The notes: a model not told the origin generated them from the sequence alone. A DNA stretch of 64,000 nt from DTU015 sp012837895 (GCA_050952085.1 JBMNKH010000007.1:100789-164788), one strand, 5' to 3'; positions 44,740-53,297 are shown, counted from the first letter of the stretch. Numbers and translations: made by a program.

Positions 44740-45567
44740 ATGGTTCTCATATCATGGAACATCGATTCGCTGAATGCTGCACTAACAGGTAAGTCGCCAC
44801 GTGCTTTACTAACCCGGGATGTACTTAATACCATCATTGACCATAATCCAGAGGCTATTGCCCTGCAGGAAACGAAGTTGCCCAGCAACGGCCCTACTGA
44901 GAAGCATCTAGAGGTTCTAAAGGATATATTTCCTGACTATGAAATCGTTTGGAACTGTTCAGTGAAACCTGCGCGCCAGGGATATGCGGGCACTATGTTC
45001 TTGTATAGGGAAAAACCGAGTCCAACTGTCACGTGTCCTACCATCGGGGCCCCAGGTACTATGGATTCCGAAGGTCGCATTATCACGTTGGAATTTGAGG
45101 ATTTCTTCCTGACACAAGTCTATACGCCCAATGCGGGGGAAGGTCTGGGCCGTCTCCAAGAACGCCAGATATGGGACATAAAGTATGGCGATTACCTGGA
45201 GTCCCTGGACAAAAAGAAGCCGGTTATTGCATCAGGTGATTTTAACGTCGCACACAGGGAGATAGATTTGGCTCATCCCGCCAGAAACCGTCGTACAGCA
45301 GGTTTTACTGATGAGGAACGTGAGGGTTTCACTAACCTCTTGGCAAGAGGGTTTACAGACACCTTTCGCTACCTCCACGGTGATGTGACAGGGGTCTACT
45401 CCTGGTGGCCCCAGCGTGCCAGGACAAGCAAGATCAACAACTCCGGCTGGAGAATCGACTACTGGATAGTAAGTAACCGCATTGCTGACAAGGTAATCAG
45501 ATCTGAGATGCTGGATTCAGGTCCAAGGCAAGATCATACTCCGGTGTTACTCGAGATCGACCTATAG
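44740..45567 (+). CDS. xth: Exodeoxyribonuclease III (AP endonuclease family)
   Basis: Mg2+-dependent repair nuclease that cuts at abasic sites; 275 residues. Motifs: SWNIDSLNA at the N-terminus, LQETKLP with the metal-binding Glu, QVYTPNAGEG, the catalytic ASGDFNVAHREIDLA, and C-terminal WRIDYWIVS and QDHTPVLLEI with the active His. ATG 6 nt after AGAGGAGG. It follows the tRNA gene after about 200 bp of noncoding DNA. Confidence 0.95.
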   Translation: MVLISWNIDSLNAALTGKSPRALLTRDVLNTIIDHNPEAIALQETKLPSNGPTEKHLEVLKDIFPDYEIVWNCSVKPARQGYAGTMFLYREKPSPTVTCPTIGAPGTMDSEGRIITLEFEDFFLTQVYTPNAGEGLGRLQERQIWDIKYGDYLESLDKKKPVIASGDFNVAHREIDLAHPARNRRTAGFTDEEREGFTNLLARGFTDTFRYLHGDVTGVYSWWPQRARTSKINNSGWRIDYWIVSNRIADKVIRSEMLDSGPRQDHTPVLLEIDL

Positions 45568-45883
45568 TTCCTTGGGCCGATCCCAGTCACAGGTGTCATC
45601 ACCGTCCCCTCCGAGTGAATTCTTTTTGCAAAACAGAAGGATTTTTTGGGCCGGCGTAGAAACTCAGAAACTCATAGAAACAGAACGTAAGTCTACCCGG
45701 ACAGATCTCATAGGTTTCCCTTAAGAGACAGCCCTGGCTAACGCTGAGAAAGCCAAAGGGCATAAAAAGTGAATAAACTGGTCTGACCAGTTAGAAAGAC
45801 ACTGCTACTAGCTGTGATACAAATACATGCATCTGCGTGATGTTGCAGTAATCGGACAACAGAACGGAAAGGATGTCTGTTGG
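45568..45883 (+). other. Regulatory gap upstream of the etf-glcD-dpp operon
   Basis: About 315 bp with no gene. It contains the FadR-type palindrome at 45776-45792. A CATAAA just before the palindrome could be a -10 element, but no good -35 is visible. Confidence 0.4.
45776..45792. promoter_or_regulatory. FadR/LldR-type operator upstream of etfB
   Basis: AACTGGTCTGACCAGTT is a perfect 7+7 palindrome with a 3-nt centre. It matches the TGGTnnnACCA core bound by FadR-subfamily GntR regulators. A regulator of exactly this family is the last gene of the downstream operon (59855-60562). Confidence 0.75.
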
Positions 45884-46673
45884 TTGAACATCATAGTGTG
45901 TATCAAACAGGTTCCAAGCACTTCAAACGTAGAAGTTGACCCGGTCACCGGCGTCCTCAAGCGCGAAGGCGCAAAGAGCAAGATGAACCCGTACGACCTG
46001 TTCGCTTTGGAGCAGGCTTTTTTGTTGAGAGAGCGGTACGGGGGAACCGTGACTGTTCTGAGCATGGGGCCTAACCAGGCCATGGATGTCCTTTATGAAG
46101 CCTTGTATATGGGGGCGGATTCGGCGGTGCTTGCCAGCGACAGGCGGTTTGCCGGAGCTGACGTGTTGACAACCAGCTACACCCTGGCGCAGTGTGTTCG
46201 CAAGATGGGCAAGTACGACCTCGTTATCTGCGGAAAGCAGACTACCGATGGGGACACAGGACAAGTGGGGCCTGAAATGGCCGAGTGGCTGGAGATTCCC
46301 CACGCGTGCAACGCGAACTCAGTCGAAGACTTCTCGGACGGTGCGTTCATCGTCAAGGTCAACATGGACCACAGCACTTACACTATCAAGATAAAAGCTC
46401 CCTGCATAATCACGGTAGACAAGGACATTAACACACCCCGCCTTCCGTCTTATCTCCGCAGGAAGACGGGCGGAGAATGCTCAGATATCCGTTTGGAGCA
46501 TGGACGACCTGCCCGATCAAGATGAATCCCACTACGGACTGGCGGGTTCTCCGACCCAGGTAGAAAGGATTTTCCCGCCTGAGGTCAACGAGGACCGGGA
46601 GTGTTTCACAGGGACCGGTGAGGAGTTGGCCGGCCGGCTCTACTCGTTGTTACGTGAGAAAAAGAGGATCTAA
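45884..46673 (+). pseudogene. etfB: Electron transfer flavoprotein beta subunit (EtfB/LctB-like), frameshifted near the C-terminus
   Basis: EtfB binds AMP or FAD and passes electrons in the Etf dimer. From TTG 45884 the frame reads IIVCIKQVPSTSNVEVDP, MNPYDLFALEQAF and CGKQTTDGDTGQVGPEMAEWL, all typical. At 46492-46494 (TTT in GTTTGG) one extra base shifts the frame and stops it at 46525. Dropping one T continues WSMDDLPDQDESHYGLAGSP then TQVERIF to the TAA at 46671, which is the conserved EtfB tail (GLxGSPTxV). The reconstructed protein has about 263 residues. Either a real mutation or an assembly error. First gene of the operon, 9 bp before etfA. Confidence 0.85.
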
Positions 46674-46682
46674 GGTGATGTT

Positions 46683-47886
46683 ATGGCACATATTAAGGTC
46701 AATCAAGAAAAGGTGACACCAGAGATTGCGGAGAAGACTGGCTTCCGTGTGTCCTTTCGGCGCCATAGTTGTAGGCGAAAAAGGCCTCTCCATCGAGTCC
46801 GGATGCAGGTTGTGCGGGCTGTGTCTTAAGGCCGACCAAGATGGCGTACTTACCCTCGTGGAAGACAAGCCGGTGGTTTCCGTAGACAAGAGCCAATGGC
46901 AAGGGATAGCCGTACTTGCCGAATGCGTGGGTAACCAACTTCACCCTATAACCCTTGAGCTCCTGGGAAAAGCGCTTGATATGGCCGCGCCTACCGGCGC
47001 ACCGGTTTTCGCGGTGGTAACCGGGTGGCAGGTGTCTTCGGCAGCTGAGAGCCTTAGGCATTACGGCGCGGACAAGATATACATCTACGACGACCGGCGG
47101 CTTGAACACTTCGAGCCTTTACGTTATGCCATGTGCGTAGCTGATTTCATCGAAAAGGTGAGGCCATCTGTGGTCATGGCGGGCGCCACAAGCATGGGCC
47201 GTTCGCTGGCTCCCAGAATAGCTGCGCGTTTTAGGACGGGCATCACCGCTGACTGCACAGGCTTGGCCCTCCGTGACAATGGGGACCTTGTGCAGACCAG
47301 GCCGGCTTTCGGCGGCAACATCATGGCTCAGATTGTAACCCCTCACACCAGGCCACAGATGTGTACGGTAAGGTACCGGGTGTTTGAAGCAGCTCCAAGG
47401 CGGGAGAAGCCGACCTCTCAAATCGAAGTGATGGAAGTTCCAGACGGACTGGAAAACGTAGGTGCTGAGGTTTTGGAGGTCTTGGCCAAGCCGAAGGAAC
47501 TGGACATTTCTGAGGCTGAAGTCATCGTGGCCGTAGGGCGGGGGGTCAAAGATGAGGCCGGACTTCACCTCGCCAAGAGGCTGGCTGACACACTGGGCGC
47601 CCAACTGGCTTGTACCAGGCCGATGGTGGAAAACGGGTGGTTCGATCCCAGGAGGCAGATAGGGCTTTCAGGGAGGACCGTCAAGCCGAAGCTCATCATC
47701 ACCATAGGGGTCTCAGGCGCTGTGCAGTTCGCGGCGGGCATGGACAAGTCGGAGTTCATAATCTCAATAAACAACGACCCTGACGCGAGCATCTTCAATA
47801 TCTCCCACGTAGGCCTTATCGGTGATTTGTACGAAGTGCTACCTGCGTTTATTGAGAAGGTCGAAGGGGAGGGACTAGCACTGTGA
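46683..47886 (+). pseudogene. etfA: Electron transfer flavoprotein alpha subunit with N-terminal Fe-S domain (EtfA/LctC-like), frameshifted near the N-terminus
   Basis: The ATG at 46683 opens MAHIKVNQEKVTPEIAEK and would then run out of frame; one extra A at about 46737 explains it, and the other frame continues LASVCPFGAIVVGEKG and SGCRLCGLCLK. The four cysteines form a ferredoxin-like [4Fe-4S] site as in LctC and CarE of bifurcating complexes. The rest is a regular EtfA: AGATSMGRSLAPRIAARFRTG, TADCTGL and the FAD-site GLSGRTVKPKLIITIGVSGAVQ in the C-terminal domain. It overlaps glcD by 4 bp. Confidence 0.85.
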
Positions 47887-48017
47887 ACCGAGTCGAACCT
47901 GCAGATCTGGAATACTTGAGGAGTTGCATTCCTGCCAAACGAGTCCTGGTTGGATCCGATATCAGCCCGGATTATGCCCATGACGAACTGGGACGGATAA
48001 AGAACGCACCAGATGTA
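47883..48017 (+). pseudogene. glcD: GlcD-type FAD-linked dehydrogenase, 5' fragment (split by an insert)
   Basis: GTG overlapping the etfA stop opens the N-terminus of a GlcD/LctD protein: VEPADLEYLRSCIPAKRVLV and then SPDYAHDELGRIKNAPDV. At 48018 the sequence switches to AT-rich foreign DNA; the frame runs on through an unrelated tail to 48200. The remaining glcD resumes at 52041. Fragment length 45 residues. Confidence 0.85.
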
Positions 48018-48200
48018 ACTTTTAAAAAGGTTGCTTATGCACTACCCTTTGTTCATGCTGTTGATGCTGGTAAATCGGCACTTGCAGGGAACTATAACGG
48101 AATATTTCCACATCTTTGGTGGGTAATAGGATATGCAACTGTAATTTCTATTTTGGCAGTATTGATATTTAGTAAAAGAATGAACAGTGATGCAGTTTAA
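48018..48200 (+). pseudogene. C-terminal fragment of an ABC-2 type permease
   Basis: Sixty residues: TFKKVAYALPFVHAVDAGKS, then ALAGNYNGIFPHLWWVIGYA and one closing membrane helix (VISILAVLIFSKRM). This is the usual C-terminus of ABC-2/YhgE-like export permeases. It is fused in frame to the GlcD N-terminus by the left junction. No start or N-terminal part exists in the window. Confidence 0.7.
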
Positions 48201-48385
48201 ATATATTAAATTAAACTGAACTTTGTTAAAATTTATTATACTCTGTTATAGCATATGTTCCTTTATATCTAAGTTTTTAAAAGGCAGCTGAAATTACAGG
48301 GATATGTTTAAAAGTCTACTAAAGACATCACTATTGAACTTAAGGTCTTTGGCTTCGTTTATGGGCTGTGGTTTTAAAAGAAATG

Positions 48386-48637
48386 GGGGAAGTGATGGGG
48401 GATTGTGGCCTTATAATGCAAATCATTAATGGACAAATAAAACCCGAAATAGGATATCATATTCAAAAAGATTGTCAAAGGAGAGGATATGCTAGTGAGA
48501 CTGCAAGAAAGTAGGGATTGGGCTTTTTATGAATACACCTTTCAATATGATTTATTCCTATATGAAGTATACGAATGTTCCATCATATAGAATATAGAAC
48601 AGCAATAGCTTATGGATTTCATTTGATTGAAGAGTAA
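48386..48637 (+). pseudogene. Decayed GNAT acetyltransferase
   Basis: Pieces in different frames read GEVMGDCGLIMQIINGQIKP, EIGYHIQKDCQRRGYASETA, then MIYSYMKYTNVPSYR and TAIAYGFHLIEE, which match the RimJ/RimL-like GNAT family (GYHIxxDxxxxGYAxE acetyl-CoA loop). At least two frameshifts and stops interrupt it, including a short duplication near 48585 (ATATAGA). No start is left. Non-functional remnant inside the AT-rich insert. Confidence 0.7.
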
Positions 48638-48809
48638 GAAAATTTTGTATGTGTAGTAGCAATATTTGCAGCGATTCAGGAAGGATGTTTCATCAGAGCA
48701 GGGAGAATTGTTGAATGAGTGTAATACGTCCTGTCAAGGTTGATGGCATACAATATAGGTAGACATGTTTCCCTGAACGACAGTTTTTCAAAAATCACCG
48801 AAAAATCCA

Positions 48810-48880
48810 TTGACTTATTCCCGCCTACCGATAGTGCAAAAAGTGCCTTTGACTTGTTTCCGACTACCGACAATGTAAAA
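48810..48880. repeat. Two 32-bp imperfect direct repeats (TTGACTTrTTyCCG type)
   Basis: Copies at 48810-48841 and 48849-48880, 39 bp apart, share the plan TTGACTTRTTYCCGMCTACC followed by GAYARTGYAAAA. They may be part of an insertion-sequence end together with the four repeats at 49070-49185. Confidence 0.5.
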
Positions 48881-49069
48881 GACATCAATCCACCCCGCTC
48901 GTTGCACGTTGAGTGCGTGGTATTGATGTCACGCACAAATGATTGATTTAGCTGAAAACCCTTATATATCAATGCTTTTAGCACACATGGGTGTGAAACC
49001 CATTGAGCCAAAAACATGAAAATATCGCTTCGCGGGAACAAGTCCATAAAGGCACTTTTTGATAGTCAA

Positions 49070-49185
49070 GTGGTCAGGTTAGATGTCATAGCTCGGCGTG
49101 TGGTCGGGTTAGATGTCAGCGTTGTCGAGTGGTCAGGTTAGATGTTTTTTCGGATTTTTTGAGGTTGTGTGGTCAGGTTAGATGT
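49070..49185. repeat. Four copies of GTGGTCAGGTTAGATGT
   Basis: Copies start at 49070, 49100 (one mismatch), 49129 and 49169. The spacings are 30, 29 and 40 bp, near whole helical turns, so all face the same side of DNA. This is the style of multiple transposase-binding repeats at IS21-type ends or of a cooperative regulator array. No transposase gene is nearby. Confidence 0.75.
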
Positions 49186-49194
49186 AAAACAAAA

Positions 49195-49237
49195 AAGACC
49201 TCCTTAAATGGTTTTTATAGGAGGTCTTACTCTTTTT
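49195..49237. terminator. Bidirectional terminator at the end of the ars operon
   Basis: AAGACCTCCT pairs with AGGAGGTCTT over 10 bp. T-runs follow on both strands (ACTCTTTTTTT on plus, TTTTGTTTT on minus). Confidence 0.8.
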
Positions 49238-49275
49238 TTATAAGGTTTACACAGGACTCAATAAGTAAGTAAATC

Positions 49276-49699
49276 TTATAAATTATTTAGAGTCGATTTT
49301 AAGTCTTTGATTTTAGTTTCGATTACCCTAATAACTTCAATAAAATTATCATCAGTCTTACCAGTCGGATCATCCAAGCCCCAGTCCTCTCGGTGCCTGC
49401 AAGGCAGAAATGGACATTCGACATTGCATCCCATTGTAATAACAATATCCACAGGGGGGATATCCTCTAAAAGCTTGGGATGCTGGGTCTCTTCCATGTC
49501 AATTCCATAAAGTTGTTTCATAATCCTTACTGCATCAGGGTTGATGCAATTTTTTGTTTCCGTGCCTGCAGAGTAGCTTTCAAAAACATCAGAGGCTAAA
49601 TGTTTACCGAGTGCTTCGGCAATCTGGCTGCGACAAGAATTATGGACGCAAATAAATGCGACCTTTGGCTTAATCCTTGTGTTTTTGTTTTTTTTCCAT
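49276..49699 (-). pseudogene. arsC: Thioredoxin-type arsenate reductase ArsC, frameshifted at an A8 tract
   Basis: ArsC reduces arsenate to arsenite with a low-molecular-weight phosphatase fold. The frame gives KVAFICVHNSCRSQIAEALG (nucleophile P-loop CxxxxxCR-like), TKNCINPDAVRIMKQLYGID and GCNVECPFLPCRHREDWGLD with the two resolving cysteines. The natural ATG at 49699 (GAGGATAAATAT before it) is out of frame by one base: the run of eight A (49688-49695) would fit with seven. An ATG at 49521 gives only the C-terminal third. The A8 run is a classic slippage site or sequencing weak point. Last gene of the ars operon. Confidence 0.8.
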
Positions 49700-49703
49700 A
49701 TAT

Positions 49704-50054
49704 TTATCCTCGGACCTTATGCAGTATCTTTACAACCTCATCAGTCTTAAGAACCTTGCCATAAGAAACAACTTTCCCGTCTACAACCAGAGCAGGAGTA
49801 GTCATCACACCGTAAGCAGCAATTTGCGCGAAATCAGTCACATGATCGATTGTTGCATCCATGCCCAGTTGTTCGAGCGCGGCTTTTGTTGCAGCTTCGA
49901 GTTGATTGCATTTTGCACAGCCGCTTCCTAGCACCTTAACACTTGCGCCCTCTGCTTTTGCTTTTTCAGCCTTTGCCATGTTTTCAGCATCACAGCTACC
50001 TCCGCAACAGGAGGTGTTTTTTTCATTTTTATTTTTCTTTCCAAACAAAGCCAT
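49704..50054 (-). CDS. Redox-active disulfide protein (thioredoxin_3 / small thioredoxin family)
   Basis: 116 residues. A Cys-rich N-terminus (NTSCCGGSCD) precedes a small thioredoxin fold: VKVLGSGCAKCNQLEAATKAAL with the CxxC site, then YGVMTTPALVVDGKVVSYGK with the cis-Pro. Such proteins often sit beside ArsP-type permeases and may supply reducing power to ArsC or move thiol-bound arsenite. Overlaps the ribosome site of arsC. Confidence 0.88.
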   Translation of the reverse strand: MALFGKKNKNEKNTSCCGGSCDAENMAKAEKAKAEGASVKVLGSGCAKCNQLEAATKAALEQLGMDATIDHVTDFAQIAAYGVMTTPALVVDGKVVSYGKVLKTDEVVKILHKVRG

Positions 50055-50131
50055 AAAATTTTCTCCTTTATATCATTATTAGAATCCGAGGTTAACACAA
50101 TTCAAATAGCGGTCAGAGAACTTCCTATTTA

Positions 50132-50668
50132 TCAGCAGCAATTGCCTTCGCAGCAACACCCAGACTTGGTTTTCTTCCCATCAAAGAAATTTTTCAGGTT
50201 TGCAGGCAATTGATATTTATCAGAGGAACATCCTTCATTGAATTGACTAAATACACCCTGAAGGATGCTTTCTGCTAGCATTTCTTTGGGTGGAATCTCG
50301 CAAGTCTTTCCGTTATACTCAAACACACGGCATTCCACATCTGTGTTGCTGATATCACTACAGCAGCCACAACTGTTTTCGACAACTGATTCGCAGATGT
50401 CCTGACCGTTCACCCGAATCGTCGGTGACGAAACAAATTGATGCTGTATGGCCATATCAACCGTCTTAATTTCAGTTTTGTTGTACTCAACATCAAAACC
50501 GGCAAGTTCTAATGCAGGAGTAAGCACCCGCATCACCTCATCAAGAACGCTATCTGTCCCGATACAACGCTCACAGGTTTGAAGGTCAAGATAGAGATAT
50601 TCAACAACAACCTTTTTATCACAATCACATCCGCAGGGACAGCAGAATTCCGTTAGTGTTTTTGACAT
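50132..50668 (-). CDS. DUF2703-like cysteine-rich protein of ars operons
   Basis: 178 residues, cytosolic. Sixteen or more cysteines, with clusters at CCPCGCDCD (N-terminus), TCERCIGT, ENSCGCCSD and the end GCCCEGNCC. The middle has a thioredoxin-like pattern (SSPTIRVNGQDICE). I assign it to DUF2703, seen in arsenic or mercury gene sets of Clostridia. A metalloid-binding or redox role is likely. Between the permease and redox protein genes. Confidence 0.75.
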   Translation of the reverse strand: MSKTLTEFCCPCGCDCDKKVVVEYLYLDLQTCERCIGTDSVLDEVMRVLTPALELAGFDVEYNKTEIKTVDMAIQHQFVSSPTIRVNGQDICESVVENSCGCCSDISNTDVECRVFEYNGKTCEIPPKEMLAESILQGVFSQFNEGCSSDKYQLPANLKNFFDGKKTKSGCCCEGNCC

Positions 50669-50685
50669 CGTTTATACCTCCTAAA

Positions 50686-51699
50686 TTAAATTATCAGCGC
50701 TTGTAAAGTATTGAAAATATATCCCACAACAATAATTCCTATTGTACATATGGCAATGAACAGTGCCAGCAGTTTTGGCTTTACTGCCTTGCGAAGCATA
50801 ATCAAAGATGGTAGAGACAACGTAGTTACACCCATCATAAAGGCTAGCATCGTTCCCAACTGTGCCCCTTTAGCCAGTAGTGCTTCCGCAATTGGAATCG
50901 TGCCAAAGATGTCAGCATACATCGGAATACCGACCACAGTCGCTAGTATTACTCCAAAGGGGTTGTTGCTTCCAAGTAGGGATACCACCCATTCTTCGGG
51001 TATCCAGTTATGGATAAATGCGCCAATTCCGACACCGATTAAGATATACGGGAAAACCTTTTTAAATGTTGATAGTGTTTGCTCCTTTGCATAAATCAAC
51101 CGATCTTTTTTTGTAAGCTCAGGAGATTCAATATCAACACTGCCAGCAGATAAAATAAAGCTTTCCACATACTTTTCCATGCGCATTTTCTCGATGATGG
51201 TGCCGCCGACCACAGCTATGACAAGCCCGAATATTACATATAATAGGGCGACTTTTGTTCCAAATATGCTCATTAGCAGAACGAGAGAACCCAGGTCTAC
51301 CATCGGTGAAGAAATCAAAAATGAAAAAGTGACTCCGAGGGGTAAACCAGCGGATGTAAAACCTATAAACAATGGAATGGACGAGCAGGAACAAAAGGGC
51401 GTTACAGTCCCAAGCAAGGCAGCAACGGAATTTGCCCCAATCCCGTGGAACCGCCCTAAGATCTTTTTACTGCGCTCCGGAGGAAAGTAGCTTTGAATGT
51501 AACTGATAATAAAGATCAAGACGCATAATAGCACTACAATTTTTATAAGATCATAAATGAAAAACTGAATGCTACCTACCCAGCGATTAGCAGTGTCCAG
51601 CCCAAAAGCAGACAGCATACTTCCGATTAGGTCGTTAAGCCATCTCATGCCGAGAATCTGATTCTGAAAAATATCCCAGATTGTTTTTAATATTTGCAT
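50686..51699 (-). CDS. arsP: ArsP/YraQ-family permease (DUF318)
   Basis: Membrane exporter of 337 residues with about eight helices. The diagnostic motif TVTPFCSCSSIPLFIG (Cys pair) and the second-half VGIPMYADIFGTIPI are those of ArsP, which exports trivalent organoarsenicals; related proteins may export arsenite. It lies in an operon with ArsR-, DUF2703-, redox- and ArsC-like genes, which supports arsenic resistance. Confidence 0.88.
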   Translation of the reverse strand: MQILKTIWDIFQNQILGMRWLNDLIGSMLSAFGLDTANRWVGSIQFFIYDLIKIVVLLCVLIFIISYIQSYFPPERSKKILGRFHGIGANSVAALLGTVTPFCSCSSIPLFIGFTSAGLPLGVTFSFLISSPMVDLGSLVLLMSIFGTKVALLYVIFGLVIAVVGGTIIEKMRMEKYVESFILSAGSVDIESPELTKKDRLIYAKEQTLSTFKKVFPYILIGVGIGAFIHNWIPEEWVVSLLGSNNPFGVILATVVGIPMYADIFGTIPIAEALLAKGAQLGTMLAFMMGVTTLSLPSLIMLRKAVKPKLLALFIAICTIGIIVVGYIFNTLQALII

Positions 51700-51787
51700 A
51701 AGTTAACCTTCTTTCTGGAAACGGACAATCATATCCAAAAAACTTGATATATAGTGTCTGAAAAAAGCCATTTTAAATAAATGGCCT

Positions 51788-52040
51788 TTACAGACAACAA
51801 TTACTTTCTTCAGTCATAGCAATAGCATTTGGCGTGATTAGCTCTCTCAAAAGTGCCATAGCTTCTCCGCCACCCTTTTCGCTTATTTTATAGTACATCC
51901 ATTTTCCTTCAGGTCTGCTGTCCACGATCCCAGACTCACAGAGAATTTTCATGTGGTAGGACAGCGAAGACTGCGGCATATCAAGCTGTTCTATCAGAAC
52001 ACAGGCACATTTTTCACCGCTACGAAGTAACTCAAGGATG
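51788..52040 (-). pseudogene. arsR: ArsR-type repressor lacking its N-terminus (cut by the right junction)
   Basis: Eighty-four residues remain: ILELLRSGEKCACVLIEQLD, MPQSSLSYHMKILCESGIVD and a C-terminus ending NCCL. The CAC motif in the recognition region is the arsenite-sensing type. The first 20-25 residues and the start codon are missing because the insert ends here; the frame continues antisense into glcD, which is not a real N-terminus. First gene of the minus ars operon, so its native promoter is missing too. Confidence 0.85.
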
Positions 52041-53297
52041 GTAGTCCGCATCCAATCGGCAGAGGAAGTGTCCAAGATCCTCTCATACGCCAATAAGAGG
52101 CTGCTGCCGGTAGTTACCCGGGGCGCGGGCACGGGGCTGGTCGGGGGTGCTGTGGCGGTGACAGGCGGAATTATGCTCGACACCACCCTCATGAACCGGA
52201 TTATTGAGTTGGACGAGGAGAACATGGCCGTGACCGTAGAGCCCGGCGTGTTGTTGATGGACCTGGCCAAGTACGTCGAGGAGCGGGGATACATGTATCC
52301 TCCGGATCCAGGAGAGACGTCGGCCACCATCGGAGGCAATATCAGTACCAACGCCGGAGGTATGCGGGCGGTGAAGTACGGGGTAACCCGGGACTATGTG
52401 TTGTCCCTTACCGCGGTGTTGCCTACAGGAGAAATAGAGACATTTGGTTCGAAAGCAGTCAAGAACAGCTCGGGCTTCAGTATCAAAGACTTGCTGATCG
52501 GTTCCGAAGGCACTTTGGCCGTCATCGTATCGGCCACGCTCCGGATTGTGCCTTTGCCCAAGGAAAGCGTGAGCCTGCTTGCGCCGTTTCCGACATTTGA
52601 AGCTGCTATCTCGGCTGTACCCGAGCTTATCCGCTCAGGCACTGACCCAACAGCCGTCGAGTTTTTGACCCGGGAAGTGATTTCGCTGGCAGAAGAGTAT
52701 CAGGGAAAGTCTTTCCCTCGAATCCAAGGAGATGCCGCGCTTTTGCTCACATATGACGGGTTTTCCGCTCATGACGTATCCCAGCGGGCGGACAGGGCTT
52801 GCGAATTGTGCATCGGGAAAGGCGCCTACGATGTCTACATCGTGGATACCGAAGAGCGTAAGGAGTCCGTTTGGGGCACACGAAAGGTCTTTCTGGAGGC
52901 AATCAAGGCTTCGACTACTGAGTTCGACGAATGCGACGTGGTGGTCCCCAGGAGCAAAATCGTGGATTTCGCCAAGTGCATAAACGGGCTCGCATGCAGG
53001 CTAGGTATCAGGATCCCGTACTTCGGGCACGCCGGAGACGGCAACATGCATGTGTATTTCTGTCGCGACAACCTAAAGGAGGATGATTGGGAAAAGAGGC
53101 TTCAAGAAGCATTCGATTTTCAGTACTCCAAGGCTGCGGAACTTGGAGGCATGGTTTCTGGCGAGCACGGGATCGGCTTCGCCAAGAAAGAGTACCTTGC
53201 GAAAAGCCTGGGCTTCAACCAGATGGAGCTGATGCGCCGCATCAAGCAGGCGTTTGATCCCAACGGCATCCTGAACCCGCACAAAATCGTTACTTGA
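52041..53297 (+). pseudogene. glcD: GlcD-type FAD-linked dehydrogenase, 3' fragment
   Basis: About 418 residues: the FAD-binding VVTRGAGTGLVGGAVAVTGG, PGETSATIGGNISTNAGGMR, KNSSGFSIKDLLIGSEGTL, the C-terminal HAGDGNMHVYF and SGEHGIGFAKKEYL. With the 5' piece it makes a full GlcD/LctD of about 463 residues. In bifurcating lactate dehydrogenase this subunit oxidises the hydroxy-acid while EtfAB passes electrons to NAD+ and ferredoxin. A start at ATG 52038 exists, but without the N-terminus it is unlikely to work. Confidence 0.88.

Larger units (their letters stand above)
48018..52040. mobile_element. 4,023-bp AT-rich foreign insert carrying an arsenic-type operon, splitting glcD
   Basis: The sequence on both sides is one gene: left frame ends GAT GTA (48012-48017) and right frame resumes GTA GTC CGC (52041 on), which rejoin as PDVVVRIQS, the normal GlcD order, without loss. 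Base composition and codon use change sharply at both edges. Inside: tail of an ABC permease, a decayed GNAT gene, IS-end-like repeats, and a minus-strand ars operon. No transposase or integrase is present, and both ends cut through genes. A GTA on each side could be a 3-bp duplication; a GATG word also occurs at both edges. A misassembly is a real alternative. Confidence 0.8.

Noticed and set aside
48676..49047. 123-residue minus-strand frame in the AT-rich insert
   Set aside because: It covers the repeat pair at 48810-48880, has no ribosome site and no protein-like pattern.
51788..52351. A 187-residue minus-strand frame that starts inside glcD and ends as ArsR
   Set aside because: The first 100 residues are antisense to the conserved FAD domain of glcD. 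Only the part up to 52040 is ArsR.
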